Source of the DNA: JANLUX01 sp031363705
Lineage (GTDB): Bacteria > Bacteroidota > Bacteroidia > AKYH767-A > OLB10
Assembly (NCBI GenBank): GCA_031363705.1
Contig: JANLUX010000457.1
Span: 1-6,574 of the forward strand
Reading direction: 5' to 3'
DNA: 6,574 nt
In this document: positions 1 to 5,938 of the stretch, in pieces
Position numbering within the stretch: the first letter of the stretch is position 1
Layout: every line of letters begins with the position of its first letter
Translations under genes and position numbers: made by a program
Notes under the pieces: model-generated
The model's database searches: none
Seen by the model: the letters and a program-made list of their open reading frames with translations, nothing else
Told to the model about the DNA's origin: nothing

Positions 1-1662
1 GGTGTGGTGCGAAGCAATGCCTCGCCTGAGCTTGCAGCTATTCGTAAAACTATTTCGCGCAAACGCACAGAATCCGACCAGGTTTACAATTCTGTAATGA
101 ACAAATACCGCAAGAATGGCTGGTTAACAGATGCTGAAGAAAGCTGGAAAAACGGACGAAGAGTAATTTCAATTCTTGCAGAACACAAAAGGAGCGCTAA
201 AGGTATCATTCATGATTTATCAGCCACAGGAAAAACCTGTTACATTGAACCTGAAGAAACAATCTCCATCAATAATCATTTATATGAATTAGCAGCGGAA
301 GAACAGCAGGAAATTTTTCGAATACTAAAAGAGTTGACTGAAAATATCCGCAAGTATCATTTGAATATTTCTCAATACGCTGAACACATTGCTTACTTTG
401 ATTTCACCGCTGCCAAAGGAAGACTGGCACTGAAACTGAATGCATCACTTCCGTTTGTTAACTCAAAACCTCATATTGATTTACGCGAAGCACGCCATCC
501 CCTACTCTATCTTTTTAATAAACAATCAGGCAAAGCCACTATTCCGTTTGATTTAAAACTGGATGATACACAACGCATCCTTGTAATCAGCGGACCTAAT
601 GCAGGAGGTAAAACAGTGTGCATGAAAACTGTAGGCTTACTGCAGATGATGTTGCAAAGTGGCTTGCTTACAACTACAGATGAAAACAGCCGGTTTGGTT
701 TTTTTAAGAACATAATGGTGGATATTGGGGATTCTCAATCATTGGAATTTGAATTGAGCACTTACAGCTCACGGTTGAAGCACATGCGAATGTTTTTACA
801 ACGGGCAGGAGCTGATACTTTATTTCTTATTGATGAATTCGGTACAGGAACCGATCCTGATTTAGGAGGAGCATTGGCTGAAGCAATCTTAGAAGAACTA
901 AATCAGCGAAAAGCTTTTGGTATCATCACTACGCATTACATGAACCTGAAAGTGCTGGCTGATCGAACGCCTGGAATTATAAATGGTTCGATGGCATTTG
1001 ATGCAAAAAAACTGGAGCCGCAGTTTCATTTGGAAATTGGTAAGCCGGGAAGTTCTTACACATTTGTGGTAGCTGAAAGAAGTGGTTTGCCGTTTCATGT
1101 TATTAAAAAGGCGAAGAAAAAAGTTAAGAGTAATAGCTTACTGCTGGAGCAAACGCTCAATAAAATGGAGCAGGAAAAAAGTGAGCTGAATCGAATTCTT
1201 GCAGAAAGCAAAACCAATGAAAAACGTTTGCAGGAAATGATGCAGCGTTACCAGAAAAATTTAAGCACACAGGAAGAAAAAAATCTGGAACAATCAGAAC
1301 GAATCCGCCAGAAGGAATTACGGGTGATGAATCAACTGGAAGAAAAATTTAAAAAGTTTATTCACGAATGGAAAACAGCGAAGAATAAAAATGAAGTGCT
1401 AAACAAATACAATACGCAACTTAACGACCGCAAAAAAATTCTCAATGCAAAAGAAGAATTAAAACAACAGGAAATACTAAAAGCTAATCGTATAAATATA
1501 AAACGCGGAAGTACTGTACGTCTCCGCAATGGAAGAGTGATTGGAATTGTAGAACACATTAAAGAAGACAAAGCAGAGATTAGATTTGGAAATGTGAAAA
1601 CAATAGCTGAATTGAATAACCTTGTCTACATTGATCCTGTAGAGAAAAAATTAAATAAATGA
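1..1662 (+). CDS. mutS2: MutS2 ATPase, 5'-truncated by window edge, no Smr domain
   Basis: The frame is already open at base 1, so the true start lies upstream; the GTG at 4 is internal. The visible 553 codons begin in the MutS2 core with a G-V-V-R-x-N-A-S-P-E-L segment. Next comes the family signature around nt 170-270 (LAEHKRSAKGIIHDLSATGK, then the IEPEE clamp region). The ABC-type ATPase follows: Walker A GPNAGGKT at nt 592-615, the STYSSRLKHM signature near 757-786, Walker B TLFLIDE at 817-837, and the switch histidine in TTHYMNLK near 925-950. A long charged coiled coil spans about nt 1110-1490. A small beta-rich KOW-like module (GSTVRLRNGRVIG to IRFGN) occupies about 1507-1640. The protein then stops, without the C-terminal Smr nuclease domain of Bacillus-type MutS2. 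In other bacteria MutS2 restrains recombination and acts on collided ribosomes. The family assignment is secure, but which role applies to this Smr-less form is not shown by sequence. Confidence 0.95.
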   Translation, partial: GVVRSNASPELAAIRKTISRKRTESDQVYNSVMNKYRKNGWLTDAEESWKNGRRVISILAEHKRSAKGIIHDLSATGKTCYIEPEETISINNHLYELAAEEQQEIFRILKELTENIRKYHLNISQYAEHIAYFDFTAAKGRLALKLNASLPFVNSKPHIDLREARHPLLYLFNKQSGKATIPFDLKLDDTQRILVISGPNAGGKTVCMKTVGLLQMMLQSGLLTTTDENSRFGFFKNIMVDIGDSQSLEFELSTYSSRLKHMRMFLQRAGADTLFLIDEFGTGTDPDLGGALAEAILEELNQRKAFGIITTHYMNLKVLADRTPGIINGSMAFDAKKLEPQFHLEIGKPGSSYTFVVAERSGLPFHVIKKAKKKVKSNSLLLEQTLNKMEQEKSELNRILAESKTNEKRLQEMMQRYQKNLSTQEEKNLEQSERIRQKELRVMNQLEEKFKKFIHEWKTAKNKNEVLNKYNTQLNDRKKILNAKEELKQQEILKANRINIKRGSTVRLRNGRVIGIVEHIKEDKAEIRFGNVKTIAELNNLVYIDPVEKKLNK

Positions 1663-1696
1663 CACATGCAGCCAACTAAAAAAATGTAAAAATGTG

Positions 1697-1727
1697 TTTT
1701 AGAAAAACAAAAAATTAAGTATGTTTG
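1697..1727 (+). promoter_or_regulatory. Bacteroidota-type promoter for the receiver gene
   Basis: TATGTTTG at 1720-1727 matches the Bacteroidota -7 consensus TAnnTTTG exactly. TTTTAG at 1697-1702 lies 17 bases upstream and is an imperfect -33 element (TTAG in place of TTTG/TTG). Transcription would start about 10-15 bases before the ATG at 1749, giving a short A/T-rich leader. This suggests the receiver gene is transcribed independently of mutS2, although no clear terminator separates them. The match is by eye. Confidence 0.55.
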
Positions 1728-1748
1728 ATCTGAAAATTTAAACACAAT

Positions 1749-2114
1749 ATGAAAATATTAATCGTTGAAGATGAGCATTTCATGCTTGAAGCAATGTCAA
1801 CTGTGCTGGAGAATATTGGAATTGAAGTTTTAAAAGCAGATAATGTAAACGATGCACAACAATTTGTGGCTTCAGAAAATTTAAGCCTCGTTATCACTGA
1901 TCTTTATCTTCCGGAACCGGATGGATTTGCCTTTGTGCACTCTATTAAAAACAATCCTCTTACTAAACACATTCCTGTAATTGTTGTAACCGGATTAGTA
2001 GAACATCGGGAAACATTATCAGAAAAAGTTCCTGCTGATGAATGGCTGAGCAAACCTTTTACACTGGATCAATTGAGAGGAGCTGTAAAAAAGTATCTCG
2101 CAATTGCTGCTTAA
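1749..2114 (+). CDS. Stand-alone CheY-like response regulator receiver protein
   Basis: This 121-residue protein is a single receiver domain with no output domain. The key residues are all present: acidic pair E7/D8 in the ILIVEDE strand, phospho-acceptor D51 in the VITDLYLPEPDG segment, switch threonine T81 in VVTG, and conserved K102 followed by P103 in WLSKPF. W99 takes the place of the usual aromatic switch residue (Tyr in CheY). It should therefore be phosphorylated by a histidine kinase and act through protein-protein contact, or serve as a phosphate shuttle. No kinase gene lies in the window, so it is an orphan here and its partner is unknown. The ATG at 1749 begins exactly at the first beta strand, and no Shine-Dalgarno sequence precedes it, as is usual in Bacteroidota. 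The next gene lies 146 bases downstream with its own promoter candidate. Confidence 0.92.
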   Translation: MKILIVEDEHFMLEAMSTVLENIGIEVLKADNVNDAQQFVASENLSLVITDLYLPEPDGFAFVHSIKNNPLTKHIPVIVVTGLVEHRETLSEKVPADEWLSKPFTLDQLRGAVKKYLAIAA

Positions 2115-2210
2115 GAAGCGCGGTAAATCCAACAACTTTTTACAGACCTTTTTTACAACTCACTTTGTCTTATTAATGGTTTTACTTATAATTATGCATT
2201 ATCAAATCAA

Positions 2211-2241
2211 TTAGACAAAATGAATTATTTTATAATCTTTG
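2211..2241 (+). promoter_or_regulatory. Candidate promoter for the universal stress protein gene
   Basis: AATCTTTG at 2234-2241 matches TAnnTTTG with one mismatch, at the first base. TTAG at 2211-2214 lies 19 bases upstream as an imperfect -33 element, similar to the one before the receiver gene. The predicted start would leave a leader of only about 10-15 bases before the ATG at 2261. The rest of the 146-base gap (2115-2260) is AT-rich and contains nothing else I can support; in particular there is no convincing terminator after the receiver gene. Confidence 0.4.
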
Positions 2242-2260
2242 CAAACTCATTTATCAATCT

Positions 2261-3082
2261 ATGAAAATTCTTGTTCCTATTGATTTTACTCCTGTCACTG
2301 AAAATGCCTTGAAATATGCAATCGGTTTAACAGATGTGCTTGGAGTAAATAACATTATTTTATTTCATGTAATTGCATCTGATAAAAATTTTAGTGAAGC
2401 TAATGAGAAGCTTAATCTTCTTTTAGAAAAATATAAATCGGAAACAAGTGCTTCTTTAGAAATGCTTATAAAGCCGGGAAATATATTTGATGAGATCGGC
2501 AGTACTGCTGTAGAGGTGGAAGCAGGTTTGATTGTGATGGGCACACATGGCATTACAGGTATGCAACATATTATTGGAAGCCGTGCAATGAAGGTTATCA
2601 CCAATTCTGAAACACCTTATATTGTAGTGCAGCAAAAACCTTATGAGCCTGTTAAAAAAATTCTTGTTCCGGTGGATTTTACACGCGAGGTAAAACAAAT
2701 CCTTCCTCTTTTACAAACGTTAAACGAAAAATTCAACGCTGCTTTTTATCTGATTGCCCAGGAAGCAAAAGATAATTTTATTCAAAACAAGATTGATAAT
2801 AACCTCCAGTATTTTAAAGCATTTTTAAGAGATAATAATATTTCTTTTGTTGATACCGGAACTTATTCCTCCTCTAAATACAAAGAAGTGTTGCATCATG
2901 CCAAAACGGTTAGTGCTGATTTACTTGTTACCACTATTGATCCTGAAACCAATATTACTGATTATATTATGGGTGTTGATGAACAAAAACTGGTAGCCAA
3001 CGAATTACAGATACCCGTACTTTGTGTTAACATCAAACATTTTATGAACAGAAAAGGGAATGTTTTTGAATATACTTTTTAA
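2261..3082 (+). CDS. Tandem-domain universal stress protein (UspA family)
   Basis: The 273-residue protein has two UspA folds. Domain 1 (about residues 1-125) opens with KILVPIDFTPVTENAL and carries the nucleotide-binding signature G94-T-H-G97 then G106-S107. The spacing between the second G and GS is eight residues rather than the nine of the classical G2xG9xG(S/T) motif. Domain 2 (about 132-257) reopens with KKILVPVDFT, but at the equivalent place has TTIDPETNITDYIMG and no glycine signature, so it probably does not bind ATP in the usual way. It has no signal peptide and should be cytoplasmic. Universal stress proteins of this type are linked to starvation, redox and other stress responses; the target here is unknown. 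The start has no Shine-Dalgarno sequence, but the ATG directly precedes the first beta strand. The last codons and the stop lie inside a hairpin that looks like a terminator. Confidence 0.93.
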   Translation: MKILVPIDFTPVTENALKYAIGLTDVLGVNNIILFHVIASDKNFSEANEKLNLLLEKYKSETSASLEMLIKPGNIFDEIGSTAVEVEAGLIVMGTHGITGMQHIIGSRAMKVITNSETPYIVVQQKPYEPVKKILVPVDFTREVKQILPLLQTLNEKFNAAFYLIAQEAKDNFIQNKIDNNLQYFKAFLRDNNISFVDTGTYSSSKYKEVLHHAKTVSADLLVTTIDPETNITDYIMGVDEQKLVANELQIPVLCVNIKHFMNRKGNVFEYTF

Positions 3083-3093
3083 ACATTCCCTTT
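3053..3093. terminator. Bidirectional intrinsic terminator between convergent genes
   Basis: An uninterrupted inverted repeat pairs 3053-3065 (AAAGGGAATGTTT) with 3081-3093 (AAACATTCCCTTT), a perfect 13-bp stem with a 15-base loop. The outer A/T pairs give a T-rich tract on the 3' side for both strands. It sits between the stress-protein gene (+) and the lipoprotein gene (-), whose stop codon lies about 22 bases away, so it can serve both. The left arm encodes residues near the C-terminus of the stress protein, and the stop codon at 3080-3082 overlaps the right arm. The T-tracts are short (three to four T), so efficiency is uncertain. Confidence 0.75.
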
Positions 3094-3114
3094 CCTGATA
3101 AATGATGGCTTAAT

Positions 3115-3654
3115 TTATTTACTTACCTCAGCTTTAATTTTAAATGTAAGTCGGGCTTGCAGGCTATCACGCACTGTATTTGGAGCACTGGTAAATCCTG
3201 CTACTCTGAATGTGATTTCACTTTTCCTCAGGTATTCTTTAAGATTTGCAGCATCTGTATCAAGTGTAATAGCTGTAACTCCGTCTGGAACTGATTCTTT
3301 ATACGCAATACGCGTTTCAGATAGACCAGGGACCGATAAATAAGTATAAGCTTTTTCCAGGATGTCAAAATTCTGGGTACCCGGATTAATCATAATAAGT
3401 TCTACACCATTAATTGAAATTGACTGTACATCGTCAATACTTGCCTTGTTCTCATCCAGCTTTTTTTGCAACTCTGTATCAAAGGTTGTTGTAGCCAGAT
3501 CAAGGTCGCCTGTTTGAGTTGTAGGGTCAATACTAAAATAAATATCTGCAACTTCCATATTGAAGTCCACTTCTATTTTAGGTTTTTTACAAGAGGAAAA
3601 TAGTACACCTACAGTTAACATACCTACCAGGATAATAATTCCGTTCTTTTTCAT
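3115..3654 (-). CDS. Small predicted lipoprotein of unknown function
   Basis: The 179-residue product starts with a type II signal peptide: K2-K3, a hydrophobic core over residues 5-19, then lipobox F19-S-S-C22. The cleaved protein should be lipidated at C22 and anchored in the cell envelope. The residues after the cysteine are KKPK, not the acidic stretch typical of surface-export signals in Bacteroidota, so a periplasm-facing location is more likely; this is an inference. The mature part of about 157 residues is rich in alternating hydrophobic/polar stretches, for example SISINGVELIMINPG and EITFRVAGFTSAP, suggesting a beta-sandwich. There are no further cysteines and no catalytic motif I can recognise. 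I do not recognise the family. The gene converges on the stress-protein gene, diverges from asnB, and appears to be monocistronic with its own promoter and terminator. Confidence 0.85.
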   Translation of the reverse strand: MKKNGIIILVGMLTVGVLFSSCKKPKIEVDFNMEVADIYFSIDPTTQTGDLDLATTTFDTELQKKLDENKASIDDVQSISINGVELIMINPGTQNFDILEKAYTYLSVPGLSETRIAYKESVPDGVTAITLDTDAANLKEYLRKSEITFRVAGFTSAPNTVRDSLQARLTFKIKAEVSK

Positions 3655-3690
3655 AAATTTTTATTTATTTTTTTTCAATAATTATACGAT

Positions 3691-3722
3691 CAAATACAAA
3701 TCAGGCCTTTTTTTTGGCAAAA
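3691..3722 (-). promoter_or_regulatory. Promoter for the lipoprotein gene
   Basis: Read on the minus strand, TTTTG at 3722-3718 serves as the -33 element. TGTATTTG at 3698-3691 is a -7 element with one mismatch to TAnnTTTG. The spacer is 19 bases, the preferred spacing in Bacteroidota. The ATG at 3654 would follow a leader of about 30 bases that is almost entirely A and T, with no Shine-Dalgarno sequence. The spacer of this promoter is occupied by the small inverted repeat at 3705-3725, so a protein binding there could affect it. Confidence 0.55.
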
Positions 3723-3736
3723 GGCAGATTTTTTTT
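3705..3736 (+). terminator. Terminator-like hairpin with T8 tail in the divergent region
   Basis: GCCTTTT (3705-3711) and AAAAGGC (3719-3725) form a 7-bp stem with a 7-base loop. After AGA comes a run of eight T (3729-3736). In the plus direction this has the form of a weak intrinsic terminator. No plus-strand gene ends here, so it could block antisense transcription leaving the lipoprotein gene, attenuate a distal asnB transcript, or simply reflect low-complexity DNA. Only three G-C pairs hold the stem, so confidence is low. Confidence 0.3.
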
Positions 3737-3751
3737 AGTAAACGGAGAAAA

Positions 3752-3784
3752 TTTAGTGAAGTAAGTACATCAATGTTAAAATTG
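3752..3784 (+). promoter_or_regulatory. Weak candidate promoter for asnB
   Basis: TAAAATTG at 3777-3784 matches TAnnTTTG with one mismatch. TTTAG at 3752-3756 lies 20 bases upstream in the -33 position, resembling the TTAG elements of the two upstream promoters. It would give a leader of about 38 bases. A better -7 match, TATTTTTG at 3817-3824, lies too close to the ATG at 3829 for a normal leader and has no TTG at the right distance. Which of the two is used cannot be decided from sequence. Confidence 0.3.
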
Positions 3785-3828
3785 TTACTCTTAAACCGCA
3801 TCCGTTTTCAATTGCATATTTTTGGGGC

Positions 3829-5730
3829 ATGTGTGGCATAGCTGGCATTGCAGCGTTTTCAGAAAAAGGAAATTCTTATTTAAATAAGATTGAATCTGCA
3901 ACACATTGTCTGCAACTGCGCGGACCTGATGATGGTGGTGTTTATATAGATCAACAGGTTGCTTTAGGACATCGCAGGCTTTCTATAATTGATACGAGCA
4001 AGGGTGCTTCGCAGCCAATGCACGATGCGTCAGGCCGTTACACTATTATTTTTAATGGTGAGTTTTTTAATTTTAAAGAGCATCGTGAAAATTTAGGACA
4101 GGCAGGCATTTCATTCAGAACACATAGCGATACCGAAGTGTTGCTTCAGCTTTATATCAAAGATGGTGTGAAATGCCTTGAATCCGTTAATGGTTTTTTT
4201 GCTTTGGCTATTTATGATAAAGAAGAACAAACTTTATTTATAGCGCGTGACAGGGTTGGAGTTAAGCCGTTATTATATTATCAGGATAGTGATAAATTTT
4301 TCTTTGCTTCTGAAATGAAAGCACTTATGACCATGGGAATTCCACGTGAGTTGGATAAGACTTCTTTATTCAGTTATTTTCAACTTAATTACATCCCATC
4401 TCCAAACAGCGTTTTTAAAAATGTGCACAAGCTGCAACCTGGCAGTTATCTTTTAATTGATTTAAAAAAGAAATCCATTCAAAAAAAAACCTGGTACAAT
4501 ATACCTTACAAGCCAGAAGAAAATTTACATCCTGAAAATTACAAGGAAAGCCAAAAGCAACTTGTTCAATTAATGGATAAGGCTGTTAAAAGAAGATTGG
4601 TATCTGATGTACCGGTAGGTGCTTTTCTCAGTGGCGGAATTGATTCATCTGTAATTGTTGCGCTTGCATCCAGGCATGTAAAGCAATTGAATACTTTTTC
4701 AATCGGATTTAAAGATGAACCAAATTTTGACGAAACTGAATTTGCAGAGATGGTTGCAAAAAAGTATAAAACCAATCATACTGTTTTTAAACTTACTACT
4801 AATGAACTTTACGAAAGTTTGTTTACTGCGCTTGATTATCTTGACGAACCCTTTGCTGATTCATCAGCACTTGCTGTAAACCTGTTAAGCAAGCAAACAC
4901 GCAAATATGTAACCGTGGCACTGAGTGGCGATGGCGCTGATGAACTTTTTGCAGGTTATAATAAACATAAAGCTGAGTGGATAGTGCGTAACAAAAAACT
5001 TCAGCGTGCCATGCTGACAGCTACATCGCCAGTTATTTCCTTGTTTGAGGGTTCAAGAAGTTCCAAGCTCTCAAACCGTGTTAGGCAGATACACCGGTTT
5101 GCTGAAGGAAGTAAATTAAATGCGAAAGAACGTTACTGGAGATGGTGCAGCTTTGTAAATGAAAGCGAAGCCAAACTTTTGTTTAAGAAACACTGGTTAC
5201 AAAGTGAAGAGGAGTACCATGACCGAAAGAAAGAAATATTGAAGCATATTTTTGATGACAGTGATTTCAACGAAGTATTATTAACTGATATGCAATTGGT
5301 TTTAGTGGGAGATATGCTTGTAAAAGTTGACCAGATGTCAATGGCAAATAGTCTGGAAGTAAGGAATCCGTTTCTTGATTTTGAGGTGGTTGATTATGCT
5401 TTTTCACTACCATCCTCTTACAAGATTGATGCAACATCACAAAAGAAAATTGTTCGTGATGCATTTCAAAAACTACTACCCGCTGAATTATATCATCGTC
5501 CGAAAAAAGGTTTTGAGGTTCCTTTGCTTCGATGGTTTCAGACAGAATTAAAAAATCTGATCACCAATGATTTATTACAAGATGATTTTATTATTGCGCA
5601 GGGAATTTTTAATGTTACAGAAATCAGAAAACTTAAGCAACAGCTTTTCTCTAATAATCCAGGAGAGATACATGCCCGGATATGGGGATTGGTAGTTTTT
5701 CAATATTGGTGGAAGAAGTTTATGATTTAA
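3829..5730 (+). CDS. asnB: Glutamine-hydrolysing asparagine synthetase (AsnB family), possibly a glycan amidotransferase
   Basis: The 633 residues match the usual length of long AsnB proteins. The start is fixed because Met is followed directly by C2, the N-terminal nucleophile of class II glutamine amidotransferases (MCGIAGI). Glutaminase residues continue with R49-R50 in GHRRLSI, N76-G77 in FNGEF and D101 in HSDTE. The synthetase half has the PP-loop SGGIDSS at 268-274 for ATP binding, DEPFADSSAL at 339-348, SGDGADELFAGY at 366-377, KVDQMSMANSLEVRNPFLD at 499-517 and RPKKGFEVP at 557-565. The enzyme takes ammonia from glutamine and transfers it to an adenylylated carboxylate, classically aspartate. 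All motifs look intact. The neighbouring glycosyltransferase suggests it may instead amidate a sugar acid in a polysaccharide pathway, as AsnB-type genes in such clusters often do; this is inference. GGGG lies one base before the ATG, too close to be a Shine-Dalgarno sequence. A nine-A run (4481-4489) lies in the linker between domains. Confidence 0.93.
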   Translation: MCGIAGIAAFSEKGNSYLNKIESATHCLQLRGPDDGGVYIDQQVALGHRRLSIIDTSKGASQPMHDASGRYTIIFNGEFFNFKEHRENLGQAGISFRTHSDTEVLLQLYIKDGVKCLESVNGFFALAIYDKEEQTLFIARDRVGVKPLLYYQDSDKFFFASEMKALMTMGIPRELDKTSLFSYFQLNYIPSPNSVFKNVHKLQPGSYLLIDLKKKSIQKKTWYNIPYKPEENLHPENYKESQKQLVQLMDKAVKRRLVSDVPVGAFLSGGIDSSVIVALASRHVKQLNTFSIGFKDEPNFDETEFAEMVAKKYKTNHTVFKLTTNELYESLFTALDYLDEPFADSSALAVNLLSKQTRKYVTVALSGDGADELFAGYNKHKAEWIVRNKKLQRAMLTATSPVISLFEGSRSSKLSNRVRQIHRFAEGSKLNAKERYWRWCSFVNESEAKLLFKKHWLQSEEEYHDRKKEILKHIFDDSDFNEVLLTDMQLVLVGDMLVKVDQMSMANSLEVRNPFLDFEVVDYAFSLPSSYKIDATSQKKIVRDAFQKLLPAELYHRPKKGFEVPLLRWFQTELKNLITNDLLQDDFIIAQGIFNVTEIRKLKQQLFSNNPGEIHARIWGLVVFQYWWKKFMI

Positions 5731-5929
5731 GATTTGAGGATTTCTGGATTTGGGATTGCGCGATTATTATTATGGTACTAATAAAAGACTCAAATAAACT
5801 CGTCACAATTAAACAGTAATAATTTTAAGGTAAAACGTAAAAGGTAAAAAGTCAGATTAAACGATGGAAAATAAATGTTCAAATCCGAAAATCCAAAATC
5901 CAAAATCCAAAATCCTGAAATCCTAAATC
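5724..5929. repeat. Long imperfect inverted repeat spanning the asnB-glycosyltransferase gap
   Basis: The left arm 5724-5757 and the reverse complement of the right arm 5897-5929 align over about 33 bases with three mismatches and one single-base indel. Both are built from GGATTT-like units. The arms enclose 139 bases. The left arm contains the asnB stop codon (5728-5730), and the right arm ends four bases before the next start codon. No target-site duplication is visible beside the arms and there is no transposase frame inside. It may be a small mobile or dispersed repeat, or an RNA stem in a transcript covering both genes. The rest of the 203-base gap is AT-rich, and no convincing promoter could be found in it. 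Confidence 0.6.
5829..5849 (+). repeat. Short heptamer repeat, GGTAAAA/CGTAAAA type
   Basis: Three contiguous seven-base units (GGTAAAA, CGTAAAA, GGTAAAA) lie inside the spacer of the larger inverted repeat, with a further partial copy after them. They have the same period as the AAAATCC array downstream but a different unit. No protein or RNA role can be read from them. Confidence 0.5.
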
Positions 5930-5938
5930 GCAAATGCC
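5881..5938 (+). repeat. AAAATCC heptamer array leading into the glycosyltransferase start
   Basis: Four exact AAAATCC copies occupy 5888-5915. They are preceded by a degenerate AAATCCG (5881-5887) and followed by TGAAATCC, TAAATCG and CAAATGCC (5916-5938). The last degenerate unit contains the start codon of the glycosyltransferase, and the TGA at 5916-5918 within the array is an in-frame stop that excludes any earlier start. Exact short tandem repeats can change copy number by slippage. A change here would alter the leader or promoter spacing, not the reading frame. Confidence 0.7.

Noticed and set aside
507..1571. Minus-strand open frames of 66-69 codons inside mutS2
   Set aside because: They are shadows of the strongly conserved plus-strand ATPase frame and have no promoter or recognisable protein features.
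1663..1748. Possible frameshifted Smr domain after the mutS2 stop
   Set aside because: The gap is only 86 bases, is mostly A/T, contains the next gene's promoter, and shows no Smr-like residues in any frame.
2108..2122. Small inverted repeat GCTT-AAG-AAGC at the end of the receiver gene as a terminator
   Set aside because: The stem has four pairs and no T-tract follows, so it is not a credible terminator.
3824..3827. GGGG before asnB as a ribosome binding site
   Set aside because: It is one base from the ATG, too close to work as a Shine-Dalgarno sequence, and no other gene in the window has one.
3560..3841. Plus-strand open frame of 93 codons across the lipoprotein start and the divergent region
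   Set aside because: It is antisense to the lipoprotein signal peptide, consists largely of codons from T-rich intergenic DNA, and overlaps the start of asnB. It is a chance frame.
5724..5929. Simple intrinsic terminator after asnB
   Set aside because: The loop would be about 139 bases and there is no T-tract after the right arm, so the structure does not fit an intrinsic terminator.
5881..5938. CRISPR array
   Set aside because: The units are seven bases long and contiguous, with no unique spacers between them and no cas genes nearby.
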